From assembly GCF_022347685.1 (NCBI RefSeq), contig NZ_JAKRGF010000011.1, positions 1 to 64,000 of the forward strand: a stretch of 64,000 nucleotides of DNA. The letters run 5' to 3'. The position numbers were made by a program, and so were the translations under genes. Below are positions 46,378 to 55,263 of this stretch, piece after piece; within the stretch, counting starts at the first letter, position 1; every line of letters begins with the position of its first letter. The stretch comes from Thalassobius sp. Cn5-15 (lineage in GTDB: Bacteria > Pseudomonadota > Alphaproteobacteria > Rhodobacterales > Rhodobacteraceae). Below the pieces are notes generated by a model. That model saw nothing but the letters and a program-made list of their open reading frames with translations. It did not search any database and was not told the DNA's origin.

Positions 46378-47483
46378 CAGCCAATCTGGCCGCGGTTTTC
46401 GCCGATCTGGCCGCGGTGCAGCAGCAGATGGTCTAGGATTACACAGGCCATCATTGCCTCTGCTACCGGCACCGCGCGGATGCCCACACAGGGGTCATGG
46501 CGACCTTTGGTCACCACCTCAATCGGGGTGCCGTCCTTGCGAATTGACTGGCGTGGGGTCAGGATGGACGATGTCGGTTTCACCGCAAAGCGGACCACAA
46601 CGTCCTGTCCGGTGGAAATTCCACCCAGAATGCCACCTGCATGGTTGGACGAATAGCGCGGCTGGCCATCGTTGCCCATATAGATCTCATCCGCGTTTTC
46701 GGTACCTTTTAGGCGGGCGGCGGCCATGCCTTCGCCGATCTCAACACCTTTCACGGCGTTGATCGACATCATCGCTGCAGCCAGATCGGTGTCCAGTTTG
46801 TTGTAGATCGGGGCGCCGATACCAGCAGGCATGCCACGCGCGACCACTTCGATCACTGCGCCGACGCTGTCGTGATCCTTACGCAGTTGCTGCAGATAAT
46901 CTTCCCATTTCTGGGCGTCATCTGCACCTTGGGGGATCCAGAAATCGTTCTGATCAATCGCGTCCCAATCGAACTGGTCGCGGTCAATCTCAAGATCGCC
47001 CATCTGGGTCATGTAGCCCTTGATCTCCAGCCCGGGAACGATCGCTTTGATTGCCTCGCGGGCCAGACCGCCCGCTGCCACACGCGCTGCCGTTTCACGG
47101 GCAGACGAGCGTCCGCCGCCGCGATAGTCGCGGTTGCCATATTTCTGGTGATAGGTGATGTCCGCATGACCGGGGCGGAACGTCTGGGCGATGTCGCCAT
47201 AATCCTTCGAGCGTTGATCGGTGTTCTCGATCATCAGTTGCACCGGCGTGCCGGTGGTTTTGCCCTCAAATACGCCAGACAGGATTTTCACCGCATCGGG
47301 CTCATTCCGCTGGGTGGTGTTTTTGTTCTGACCGGGACGGCGTTTGTCTAGCCAAACCTGTAGCATTTCGGGGGTCACGGGCACCTCTGGCGGGCAGCCG
47401 TCCACAGTGGCACCCAGCGCTGGCCCGTGGCTTTCGCCCCAGGTGGTGACACGGAAAAGATGACCGAAAGAATTCATGCTCAT
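46377..47483 (-). CDS. aroC: chorismate synthase
   Basis: 368 residues. The N-terminal [18 protein letters not shown] and the FMN-binding [16 protein letters not shown] are diagnostic. It converts 5-enolpyruvylshikimate-3-phosphate to chorismate, the last step of the common aromatic pathway, with reduced FMN. The C terminus carries a tandem repeat, [12 protein letters not shown], absent from the core family. It is followed on the same strand by the HD-domain gene, overlapping by one base. Confidence 0.95.
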   Translation of the reverse strand: MSMNSFGHLFRVTTWGESHGPALGATVDGCPPEVPVTPEMLQVWLDKRRPGQNKNTTQRNEPDAVKILSGVFEGKTTGTPVQLMIENTDQRSKDYGDIAQTFRPGHADITYHQKYGNRDYRGGGRSSARETAARVAAGGLAREAIKAIVPGLEIKGYMTQMGDLEIDRDQFDWDAIDQNDFWIPQGADDAQKWEDYLQQLRKDHDSVGAVIEVVARGMPAGIGAPIYNKLDTDLAAAMMSINAVKGVEIGEGMAAARLKGTENADEIYMGNDGQPRYSSNHAGGILGGISTGQDVVVRFAVKPTSSILTPRQSIRKDGTPIEVVTKGRHDPCVGIRAVPVAEAMMACVILDHLLLHRGQIGENRGQIG

Positions 47484-47593
47484 GTGGGCGTCCCCTTTGT
47501 TCCCATCCCCTTTAGCCCGATTGCGAGGATGGGGGAAGGGATCAATCCCGCTTTCGGCCGGTCATATGCAGCCTGTCATATGCGGCCTGTCAT

Positions 47594-47779
47594 TCAGTCG
47601 AGCGTGCGCGCCTCGTCCACTAGCATGATCGGAATGCCATTGCGGATCGGGAAGGCCAGATTGGCGGGTTTGGAGATCAGCTCTTGCGTCTCAACATCGT
47701 AATCCAGCCGGCCGTGGGTTACGGGGCAGATCAACGCCTCTAGCATGCGGCGGTCAAAGCTGTTGGTGTCGTCACTCAT
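47594..47779 (-). CDS. Trm112-family small protein
   Basis: 61 residues. [20 protein letters not shown], then [17 protein letters not shown], match the Trm112/YcaR family. Only one Cys of the possible zinc site is present. In other organisms members activate methyltransferases or act in quinone/lipid synthesis; here the role is unknown. Start at 47779 because TGAGG lies at 6 bases; an ATG at 47791 would overlap the LON-domain gene. Last gene of that small operon. Confidence 0.82.
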   Translation of the reverse strand: MSDDTNSFDRRMLEALICPVTHGRLDYDVETQELISKPANLAFPIRNGIPIMLVDEARTLD

Positions 47780-47787
47780 TATAGGCC

Positions 47788-48447
47788 TCATTGAAGGATT
47801 TCTTCGTCCTGGCCACCGCGTAGCGCAAATTCGATCAGGGTGACAAGAGTTTCACGCCGTGTTGACAGGCTGGGCGCCTCAAGGAGGGCCTGTTTGTCCT
47901 CTGGCGCGAAATCTAGAATCATCGCCAGCGAGTTGATCAGCAATTCATCATCCGCCTGATCCAGGCTGCCCCAATCGGTATCCAGACCCATCTGTACCAG
48001 ATAGCGTTCCAGGAGGGTGAGGAAGTCAGGTCGGTTGAAGCGGCTGTCGTGCTCTTCTGGCCCCTGATCCTTGGCGAAGCTGTCCCAGCATACCTGCGCT
48101 TGACGGTAAGGGGTGTCGCAGCGCAACTCTTCGCGCACGCGGAACCGGGACACGCCCGACAGGGTAATCATATACCGCCCATCCTCTGTCTCGGAAAACT
48201 GGGTGATGCGTCCTGCACAGCCAATTTGGTGCAGGCGGGGCGGTGTCATGCCGGTGTTGTCTGCAGGACGCTGCTGACAGGGTTGCACCATGCCGATCAG
48301 CCGCGTCGGACTGGCAAGGCATGCCTCTAGCATCGCGACATAGCGCGGCTCAAAGATATGCAGCGGAAGTCGAGCCCGAGGCAACAACAGTGCCCCGGGC
48401 AAGGGAAACACAGGTAACGTGTTTGGAAGAGTGGTCTTGGGTGTCAT
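47788..48447 (-). CDS. LON peptidase substrate-binding domain protein
   Basis: 219 residues. The domain starts [20 protein letters not shown], with the family motif IFEPRYVAM following. It contains only the N-terminal, substrate-recognising LON domain and lacks ATPase and protease parts. The function is unknown; homologues may bind misfolded proteins or peptides. It sits between a thioredoxin-TPR gene (upstream) and a Trm112-like gene (8 bases downstream) in a run of minus-strand genes. Confidence 0.88.
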   Translation of the reverse strand: MTPKTTLPNTLPVFPLPGALLLPRARLPLHIFEPRYVAMLEACLASPTRLIGMVQPCQQRPADNTGMTPPRLHQIGCAGRITQFSETEDGRYMITLSGVSRFRVREELRCDTPYRQAQVCWDSFAKDQGPEEHDSRFNRPDFLTLLERYLVQMGLDTDWGSLDQADDELLINSLAMILDFAPEDKQALLEAPSLSTRRETLVTLIEFALRGGQDEEILQ

Positions 48448-48474
48448 GCGCGTCTAGATAGGCCGCAAAACGAC

Positions 48475-49401
48475 TCAGGCAAATATGAGCGAGCTCAACT
48501 TGCGGCGGCCGTTCAAAACCACCGGATCGTTGCCGGGCAGCGCGTCGAAAATGGTAAACAGCTGCTGTTTCGCGGCACCGTCGTTCCATTCACGATCGCG
48601 TTTGAACAGGTCCAGAAGGTGGTCTACAGCCTCTTCTATCTGACCGGCGGCGTGCAAGGCTTGCGCCAGATCGAAACGGGCCTGATGGTTGTTCTCATCT
48701 GCTGTCAGCGCGGCCTTCAATTCATCCAGCGGGCCAGAGTTTGCCGCCTGACGGGCCAATTCCAGCTGTGCAAAAGCCGCCTCAATCGGGGCCGCTGTCG
48801 AAATCTCGACGGGCACACCGTTCAGCACGGCCTCTGCCTGATCCAGCTCACCTGCTGTGATCTGGCACCGCGCCATGCCTGCGTAGGCGCTCGCGTTAGC
48901 CGGATCTTCGTCGATCACAGCGGCAAAGATCTGCGCGGCATCTTCAAACGCACCATCAGCCAGCATTTCCTCTGCCGCAGCCAGTGCGTCGTCCAGCCCG
49001 CCAGAAGCATCTCCGCCACCTGCTTCGATCGCTTTGGTGATGAAGGCATCCAGCTGCGATTGCGGCACGGCACCTTGGAACATGTCGATCGGGCGTCTTT
49101 TGACAAAGGCGACAACTGTAGGCACCGACTGCAGCGGCAGGCCCTGCTGTGCCAATGCGGCGGCCAATTGCTGGTTCTGATCTACGTCGATCTTGGCCAG
49201 TTTCACCGCACCTTTGGCTTTGGTAACCGTGGCCTCCAGCATCGGGATCAGGGTTTTGCAGGGACCACACCACGTTGCCCAGAAATCAACGATCACCGGC
49301 ACCTCGTTCGAGGCCTCAATCACGTCGGCCATAAAGTTGGCTTCGGTCACGTCATAGATCAGATCGCCCGCAGGGGCTGTGTTTTGTCCAAGTTCCAGCA
49401 T
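48475..49401 (-). CDS. thioredoxin-TPR co-chaperone-like protein (CnoX type)
   Basis: 308 residues. Residues 10-120 are a thioredoxin domain with an intact WCGPC active site (VIVDFWATWCGPCKTLIP). The rest consists of TPR-like helices (LDDALAAAEEMLADGAFEDA, ASAYAGMARCQITAGELDQA). The same architecture as E. coli CnoX/YbbN, which protects proteins from oxidation and passes them to GroEL; unlike YbbN this one keeps both cysteines, as in other alphaproteobacteria. Downstream lies the LON-domain gene, so a shared protein-quality role is plausible. Confidence 0.9.
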   Translation of the reverse strand: MLELGQNTAPAGDLIYDVTEANFMADVIEASNEVPVIVDFWATWCGPCKTLIPMLEATVTKAKGAVKLAKIDVDQNQQLAAALAQQGLPLQSVPTVVAFVKRRPIDMFQGAVPQSQLDAFITKAIEAGGGDASGGLDDALAAAEEMLADGAFEDAAQIFAAVIDEDPANASAYAGMARCQITAGELDQAEAVLNGVPVEISTAAPIEAAFAQLELARQAANSGPLDELKAALTADENNHQARFDLAQALHAAGQIEEAVDHLLDLFKRDREWNDGAAKQQLFTIFDALPGNDPVVLNGRRKLSSLIFA

Positions 49402-49469
49402 GGTGCTATCCCGGCTAAATTCGTGTTGTACTTTATATGGACGTATAACTCTTGTGTCTCAAGGGGCGA

Positions 49470-51059
49470 TCAGATCGTGCCCTGAGTATCCTGATCGTCA
49501 GGTTGGCTGCAGAGGTAGTCCAACACCGGAGCAATCCAGCCCAGGCGTTCAGGAAAGCGGACGGCCAGGCGGCGCAGCGGTTGTTCATTTCGCTGCAACA
49601 GAACCAGCGTCCAGCCGCCCGCCCAGAATTTCAATTTGGCCCATTCGCCATCTGCAACCTCATCCATGCCCGCCACGCTGTCGCGGATGATCTGGCCTTT
49701 TTTGATCCTATTGATGGCATCTTCACCCAGTGTGCGCAGTGTTTCACGCGTCGAAGCGACGAGAGCAGTCGCGCTTTCTTCATCCCCTTCGGGGCCGATG
49801 GCAATGTTCAGTTCATTTGCAAACTCTTCGGCCACGTCCCGGTTGGTTTCCGCGCTCTTTGATAGGCTGACGCTTAGATCGGTGAAGGCCGCTTTTTCTT
49901 CAGCGACCCGTTCCATCGCGGCAGGGGAGGTAGAGGCTTCGGCCTGATAGGTGCCCCAATCTGGGAAGCGGTCCACGTAGAGGGCAATCTGCGCCGCGAG
50001 CCCCTGCAAATCGGTATCCGCGCCGGTGGGCAGGCAGTGTAGGAAATCGTCATTTTGGGACAGGCTGACCACGCGGCTGCCAAAGACGCCGATGGAAACC
50101 TGATTGTTTGGATCGAACGTATCCCCCAGCGCGTTTTGAAAGGCTTTTAATATGCCAGGCAGCGGCGCGTAGTTGTCGATGCTGAAACTGGTGGCAAAGC
50201 TATCTGTATAAGTCCGTAGCGCCTGCCAACCCCTTTCAGCCCGTTGCATCGCGTCAGGAAGGGGTAGATCCACACCGCCTGCCCGCACCATGTGACCTTC
50301 AACAATCTCTGTCTCAAGCGGAGCCGGACGACGTGAAGGAATTGGGGGCGTCGAGCTGCTGGTGCCCCGAGGATCATGCCACCCAAGGTAATGGAACAAC
50401 GTTTCGGCGCGTTTTGTCGCGTCTGGGATGGCGGCGATTTCAGCAATTCGGGAATCATTTCGCGCGGCAGCACAATTCTCAAAGGTCAGTCCAGGTCCAC
50501 TGGGATTCTCGGCCAATTGCAGTAAGGTCAGAAGTGGGCGCAGATCCAAAACATCGGAGCCTGAGATATCAAGGCGAACAAGATTACGAAGTAGGTCTAT
50601 TATGCCTAAGTCCCTAACGAGTGTGTTTTGCAGGCGCAGCGTTTTTAGGTGCGTAAGACCGAACAATGCGAAGATGTTCGTGACAGATGTATTGTCGAGA
50701 TCTATGCCTTCCAAAAGACCACACTGCGAAAGGCTATCGATGTTTTGCAGGGCGGCGTTGTTATTGAGCCAAATTTTTTTAAGACCGGCAGGGAATTCAG
50801 CTGAACTAACGTCTTCGATGTAGCCCGTGCTGGCATCAAGCTGTTCAAGATTTTGCAATTTTCCCAGCCTAGGTAGTCTAAACACTGAGGTCTGGCTGAT
50901 ATCCAACCGTTTAAGCGACACAGCTTTAGCGATTGAATGAGGAAGCTCTGTTAGAGTTTCAAAGGTCTCACGCGGGAAAGTCAGTTCTTCCCAGCCTTCT
51001 GAATGGGCCATCTCGATTAGGTCGACAGCCCGTTCATAAGCAGCTTTTGTTTCGATCAT
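49470..51059 (-). CDS. leucine-rich-repeat protein of unknown function
   Basis: 529 residues. Residues 25-190 hold about six leucine-rich repeats (SLKRLDISQTSVFRLP, NLEQLDASTGYIEDVS, GLKKIWLNNNAALQNI, LLEGIDLDNTSVTNIF, HLKTLRLQNTLVRDLG, NLVRLDISGSDVLDLR). The C-terminal 280 residues contain a long, charged, probably helical region and no P-loop, kinase or protease motif. No signal peptide. The DNA coding for the repeats is visibly richer in A+T than the 3' half and the flanks, hinting at transfer or mosaic origin. Start at 51059 follows GAGGGGG. It lies between two conserved housekeeping genes, so it is probably an accessory insertion. Confidence 0.75.
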   Translation of the reverse strand: MIETKAAYERAVDLIEMAHSEGWEELTFPRETFETLTELPHSIAKAVSLKRLDISQTSVFRLPRLGKLQNLEQLDASTGYIEDVSSAEFPAGLKKIWLNNNAALQNIDSLSQCGLLEGIDLDNTSVTNIFALFGLTHLKTLRLQNTLVRDLGIIDLLRNLVRLDISGSDVLDLRPLLTLLQLAENPSGPGLTFENCAAARNDSRIAEIAAIPDATKRAETLFHYLGWHDPRGTSSSTPPIPSRRPAPLETEIVEGHMVRAGGVDLPLPDAMQRAERGWQALRTYTDSFATSFSIDNYAPLPGILKAFQNALGDTFDPNNQVSIGVFGSRVVSLSQNDDFLHCLPTGADTDLQGLAAQIALYVDRFPDWGTYQAEASTSPAAMERVAEEKAAFTDLSVSLSKSAETNRDVAEEFANELNIAIGPEGDEESATALVASTRETLRTLGEDAINRIKKGQIIRDSVAGMDEVADGEWAKLKFWAGGWTLVLLQRNEQPLRRLAVRFPERLGWIAPVLDYLCSQPDDQDTQGTI

Positions 51060-51126
51060 TCCACGCCCCCTCGCCGGTGATATGCTAGCAAGAGGTGGGC
51101 TTTTCAACAATCAAAAGTTGCGCGGA

Positions 51127-51915
51127 TCACACGTCAAAGGTCGCAAAGACCGGCGCGTGATCGGATGGCTTTTCCCAGCCCCGTGCGTCGCGCAACACGC
51201 GGCTGCTGTGGGCGGCTGGGGCAATGTCGGGGGTGGCCCAGACGTGATCCAAGCGGCGGCCTTTGTCTGCGGCGTCCCAGTCGCGGGCACGGTAGGACCA
51301 CCAACTGTAGAGCAGGCCTTCGGGAATATCCTGACGGGTCACATCGACCCAATCGCCTGCCTGCATCACTTGCGTCAGGTGATCAACCTCAACCGGTGTG
51401 TGGCTAACGATTTTCAGCAGCTTCTTGTGATCCCAAACGTCATCTTCTCGTGGGGCGATGTTCAGATCGCCGACCAGAATGGATTTTTCCGGCTTATTGG
51501 CGACAAAGAAATCACGCATCTCTGTCAGATAGTCCAGTTTCTGGCCGAACTTCTCATTGATCTCGCGATCTGGTTTGTCGCCGCCTGCGGGAACATAGAA
51601 ATTGTGGATCGTCACCCCGTTTTCCAGCCGTCCAGCAATGTGGCGTGCGTGATCTAGGTCGGCGAAATCCTCACTGCCAGCTTCCTCTATGGGGAGCTTT
51701 GACAGGATGGCGACGCCGTTGTAGCCCTTCTGCCCGCGCGCAATCATGTGGCTGTAACCCAGCTCACGAAATGCCTCCATCGGGATTTTGTCCACCGGAC
51801 TTTTGCATTCTTGCAGACAGAGGACATCAGGCCCTTCCTCTGCCATCAGTTTGCAGACAATCGGTTCACGCAGGCGGACCGAGTTGATGTTCCAGGTGGC
51901 AAGGGTGAAGGACAT
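51127..51915 (-). CDS. xth: exodeoxyribonuclease III
   Basis: 262 residues. LATWNINSVRLR opens the endonuclease/exonuclease/phosphatase fold, LCLQECKSP holds the metal-binding Glu, LVGDLNIAPREDDVWD the Asp/Asn pair, and SDHAPVFATFD at the end the catalytic Asp-His. It acts at abasic sites and 3' blocks in base-excision repair. Start at 51915 (MSFTLATWN) after TTGGAG. Confidence 0.94.
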   Translation of the reverse strand: MSFTLATWNINSVRLREPIVCKLMAEEGPDVLCLQECKSPVDKIPMEAFRELGYSHMIARGQKGYNGVAILSKLPIEEAGSEDFADLDHARHIAGRLENGVTIHNFYVPAGGDKPDREINEKFGQKLDYLTEMRDFFVANKPEKSILVGDLNIAPREDDVWDHKKLLKIVSHTPVEVDHLTQVMQAGDWVDVTRQDIPEGLLYSWWSYRARDWDAADKGRRLDHVWATPDIAPAAHSSRVLRDARGWEKPSDHAPVFATFDV

Positions 51916-52214
51916 GGGCGGCTCCAATTCATGGTTCGCGGATAGGGGTAGCACTGCAATAGCGTCATGAACAGGGGGCGACGTGAACAGCGGGCGGTTG
52001 CTGAGTTTTTCCTTGCCAGCCGGACAGGTTTTGCATCAGCCTAAGGGGACTAATCCGTGAAAGGGATCAGCGTGGCTGTTGTGATCGGGCGCCGTCCGGG
52101 GCACCCCTACAAGAAAGTTCATGATTGGTGGCCGCCGCCCAAGGCGCGTGCCGCCTGAGGGCGGTGTTCGTCTCTACCTTTCCAACAGTTTTCCCACATG
52201 GATGGAGTTTTCCC

Positions 52215-53321
52215 ATGACGCAGGTACAGCTATGCGCCGACACCGGTGCCGTTACCCTGACCTTTGATGATGGTGCGATTGGCACCTATCCCTTCCTCTG
52301 GCTGCGCGACAACGATCCGGCCGGATTTCATCCCGACACCCACGAACGGGTTGCGGATCTGACGGAGATTTCGCTGGATATTGCCGTTGTCGAAGCGGGT
52401 GTGAATGGCGATGCGCTGGCGCTGCGGTTTGAGGATGATGTGACAACGCGCTATCCGCTTGACTGGCTGGCTGCGCATCGTCCCGGCCATGCGCTGGCCG
52501 ATCCAGCCCGTACCGGCATTCAGTGCTGGCGCGCGGATATGGTCGCCGATGCGGTGCCACGGCTGACCGCAGCGGATATTTTATCGTCTGACGATGCCTT
52601 GCGCGATTGGCTGGTGGCCACCCAGTGTAGTGGGTTGTCGCTGGTTGAAGGGCTGCCGGACGATCCAGATGCGGGCATTGAAGTGGCGCAGCGGATCGGG
52701 TTCCTGCGCGAAACCAACTTTGGCGTCACGTTTGAGGTGAAATCAAAGCCTAATCCTAACAACCTTGCCTATACGCCCATCGCCTTGCCGTTGCACACGG
52801 ACCTGACCAATCAGGAACTGCCGCCCGGGTTTCAGTTCCTGCATTGCCTGGCGAATGAGGCCTCAGGCGGCGGGTCGCTGTTCAGTGATGGGTTTGCTGT
52901 GGCAGAGGATCTGCGGGCCGAAGATCCAGCGGCGTTTGATCTCCTCTCCACTATTTCTGTCCCATTTCGGTTCCACGATGGCGACACGGATATCCGGTCG
53001 CGCAAGAAGGTGATCACACTGGACGAAGACGGGAGCCTGAAGGAGATCTGCTTCAACGCGCATATTGCGGGAATTCTGGACATCGCGCCAGAAAAGATGC
53101 CCGCTTATTACCGCGCGTACCGCCGGTTTATGCAAATGAGCCGTGATCCAGCCTATCTGGTGATGTTCAAGCTGCAGGCTGGTGAAATGGCGGTGTTTGA
53201 CAACCGCCGTGTCCTGCATGGGCGTGAGGCGTTTGACCCCAATACCGGCCGCCGCCATTTGCGTGGCTGTTATGTGGATCGCGGTGAGTTTGAAAGCCGT
53301 TTGCGGGTGCTGTCACGCTAA
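52215..53321 (+). CDS. gamma-butyrobetaine dioxygenase-like Fe(II)/2-oxoglutarate oxygenase
   Basis: 368 residues. An N-terminal DUF971-like domain (FDDGAIGTYPFLWLRDND) precedes a TauD/TfdA catalytic domain. Iron ligands are visible as HTD in LPLHTDLTNQE near residue 195 and His in RRVLHGREAF; the 2-oxoglutarate-binding Arg is in RHLRGCYVDRGE. This two-domain plan matches gamma-butyrobetaine hydroxylase, the last step of carnitine synthesis, or its trimethyllysine relatives. A small upstream gap precedes it; start at 52215 follows GATGGAG. A stem-loop overlaps its stop. Confidence 0.86.
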   Translation: MTQVQLCADTGAVTLTFDDGAIGTYPFLWLRDNDPAGFHPDTHERVADLTEISLDIAVVEAGVNGDALALRFEDDVTTRYPLDWLAAHRPGHALADPARTGIQCWRADMVADAVPRLTAADILSSDDALRDWLVATQCSGLSLVEGLPDDPDAGIEVAQRIGFLRETNFGVTFEVKSKPNPNNLAYTPIALPLHTDLTNQELPPGFQFLHCLANEASGGGSLFSDGFAVAEDLRAEDPAAFDLLSTISVPFRFHDGDTDIRSRKKVITLDEDGSLKEICFNAHIAGILDIAPEKMPAYYRAYRRFMQMSRDPAYLVMFKLQAGEMAVFDNRRVLHGREAFDPNTGRRHLRGCYVDRGEFESRLRVLSR

Positions 53322-53333
53322 ATGCGTGACAGC
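53309..53333 (+). terminator. stem-loop spanning the dioxygenase stop codon
   Basis: A perfect 10-bp stem GCTGTCACGC/GCGTGACAGC has a 5-base loop that contains the TAA stop. The T-rich stretch is 10 bases further on, so it may stabilise the 3' end or stop transcription weakly. Confidence 0.45.
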
Positions 53334-53383
53334 GATGCCTGTATAATTTGCCTGTATAACGTGCCAGCCTTCGTATAACGGTC

Positions 53384-54088
53384 TTATTTTCCTGTGCGTC
53401 GCAAGACCGCCAGCCCGGTTTTCAGGATGATCCTTAGGTCGGTTAGAGGGCCGCAGGCGGTCAGGTAGGAGACGTCCAGATCTACTCGTTCGTCGTAGGA
53501 AATGTCGTTGCGCCCTGAAACCTGCCACAATCCGGTGATGCCGGGTTTCTGGGCCAGGTAACAGGGTGCGTAGGTACCGTATTTGGGCAGTTCGTCCATC
53601 ACGATCGGGCGCGGCCCGACAAAACTCATCTCGCCTTTCAGGACATTCCAGATCTGTGGTAACTCATCCAGACTGCTTTTGCGTAGGAACTGCCCCAACT
53701 TGTTGATGCGCGGATCATCGGTCAGTTTATGATCGCGGGCCCATTCATCAGCGGCGGCGGGGTTCTTGGCCAGATGGGCCTGCAACTGCGCCTCTGCATC
53801 GGGGACCATGGTGCGGATTTTCCAGCATTTGAACGCAATACCACTTTTCCCCACCCGCCGGTGGCCAAAGAACCCCGGCCCACCGTCCAGACGCACCATA
53901 AGCCACAGGAGGACAATGATCGGAATCAGGGTCGGCAGCATCAGAACCGCCAGGCACAGGTCCAGCGTTCGTTTGCCATAGCGGCGGTAAAGATCATCCA
54001 GTTTGACGGTCGTCGTGGCAGCGGCGATCGCGTGGGCAGGGGCACCGGCCAGCGGCACCTCTGTCTGGGCAGCATTTGCAATGCGCAT
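53384..54088 (-). CDS. sugar transferase, ExoY/undecaprenyl-phosphate type
   Basis: 234 residues. One membrane helix (LDLCLAVLMLPTLIPIIVLL) near residue 50 precedes the bacterial sugar-transferase domain: GKSGIAFKCWKIRTM, DPRINKLGQFLRKSSLDELP and SFVGPRPIVMDELPKY, ending GLWQVSGRNDISYDER and VDLDVSYL. It transfers a sugar phosphate (galactose-1-P or glucose-1-P) to undecaprenyl phosphate to start exopolysaccharide or glycan synthesis. No other polysaccharide gene is adjacent, so its product is unclear. Start at 54088 (MRIANAAQT). Confidence 0.9.
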   Translation of the reverse strand: MRIANAAQTEVPLAGAPAHAIAAATTTVKLDDLYRRYGKRTLDLCLAVLMLPTLIPIIVLLWLMVRLDGGPGFFGHRRVGKSGIAFKCWKIRTMVPDAEAQLQAHLAKNPAAADEWARDHKLTDDPRINKLGQFLRKSSLDELPQIWNVLKGEMSFVGPRPIVMDELPKYGTYAPCYLAQKPGITGLWQVSGRNDISYDERVDLDVSYLTACGPLTDLRIILKTGLAVLRRTGK

Positions 54089-54261
54089 TTCGAGTCCCCT
54101 TCGTAATATGCATTTTTCAGGCAAGGTTGTGACCCTCGCGGCTGTCCACTCCGCAAGAATCCATATTTCAACTTTGAGTCAAATTGCGCCGACACCTCTT
54201 AACAAAGGGTTAATAGGCATCGTGCTTACAGGGGCACTAAGCTATTTTTGCTGCAAGTGCA

Positions 54262-54290
54262 TAAAAAAGAACCCGGGCAGAGCCCGGGCT
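54262..54290 (-). terminator. terminator after the regulator/small RNA
   Basis: The stem GCCCGGG/CCCGGGC has a 3-base loop and is followed, on the minus strand, by TTCTTTTTT. Confidence 0.85.
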
Positions 54291-54407
54291 AGTCCAACAG
54301 GGAGGTGCGCAGCGAAAGCCGGCTGCGCGGCGGCAACCAGATCAATGGCAATCTTGGAGGGAGGTAGGTGCCATTGATACTGGGTATTCAAGAACGCCGA
54401 TAAACAC
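54262..54407 (-). ncRNA. candidate small RNA with anti-Shine-Dalgarno loop
   Basis: Read on the minus strand directly after the regulator's stop: a 10-bp stem ATCAATGGCA/TGCCATTGAT (54341-54378) encloses an 18-base loop with CCTACCTCCCTCC; then the stem GCGCAGC/GCTGCGC (54307-54328); then CACCTCCCTG in a single-stranded stretch; then the terminator GCCCGGG-TCT-CCCGGGC with a U run (54262-54288). C-rich loop plus terminator is the design of the alphaproteobacterial CcsR/ar14-type small RNAs that bind ribosome sites. The 5' end is uncertain; it may be cut from the regulator mRNA. Confidence 0.55.
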
Positions 54408-55094
54408 TTAGGCTACTAATTTATAGCCGCCGGATTCGGTGATGAGAAGACGCGCATTCGTAGGGTCTGGCTCAATTTTTTGGCGCAAACGATAGATATG
54501 AGTCTCCAAAGTATGGGTTGTGACGCCGGCGTTGTAGCCCCAGACCTCATGCAGCAGCACATCGCGCGGCACCACACCATCTGCAGAACGGTAGAGGTAT
54601 TTGAGGATGTTGGTCTCTTTCTCGGTCAGGCGAATCTTGCGATCGTCTTCGGTGACCAAGAGCTTCATTGACGGGCGGAAGGAATATGGGCCTAGTTGGA
54701 AAACCGCGTCTTCGCTCTGCTCGTGCTGACGTAGCTGGGCGCGGATGCGGGCCAGCAACACGGGGAAGCGGAACGGTTTGGTGACGTAATCATTGGCGCC
54801 TGCGTCCAGACCCAGAATGGTGTCTGCATCCGAATCATGTCCGGTCAGCATCAGGATCGGGCTTTTCACGCCCTGCTTGCGCATCAGTTTGCACAGCTCG
54901 CGCCCGTCGGTGTCGGGCAGGCCAACGTCCAGAATGATGAGATCGTAGAGGCCTTCTTTGACCTTGGCCATGGCTTCAACACCATTGCCCCCTTCAAAGA
55001 CGTCGAAGTCTTCGGTCATGATCAGCTGTTCGCTGAGGGCTTCGCGCAGGTCCTCATCGTCATCAATTAACAGGATTTTCTTTAACTGTGCCAT
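54408..55094 (-). CDS. OmpR-type response regulator
   Basis: 228 residues. The receiver starts ILLIDDDEDLREALSEQL. The phospho-acceptor Asp is in DLIILDVGLPDTDG near residue 55, and the Lys is in YVTKPFRFPV. The effector winged helix ends THTLETHIYRLRQKIEPDPT. The receiver opening (DDDEDLREALSEQL) resembles CenR/OtpR regulators of the alphaproteobacterial cell envelope, but I cannot confirm the assignment. No kinase gene is adjacent. A candidate small RNA follows the stop directly and may share the transcript. Confidence 0.88.
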   Translation of the reverse strand: MAQLKKILLIDDDEDLREALSEQLIMTEDFDVFEGGNGVEAMAKVKEGLYDLIILDVGLPDTDGRELCKLMRKQGVKSPILMLTGHDSDADTILGLDAGANDYVTKPFRFPVLLARIRAQLRQHEQSEDAVFQLGPYSFRPSMKLLVTEDDRKIRLTEKETNILKYLYRSADGVVPRDVLLHEVWGYNAGVTTHTLETHIYRLRQKIEPDPTNARLLITESGGYKLVA

Positions 55095-55263
55095 GAGGTC
55101 CTCCGTTCGTCCTCCGTTGTCTTGCTATTAGACATGCGATGGTCTGCGCCTCAGAACAAGATTTGCTGCATCTGTCTCACGCGGACGTGTTTTCGTCGCC
55201 GTGATTGTTTCAATCTGTTGCAAAAACGGCTAAATCAAGCCTCCAAGATAGGGAAGATCGGCC

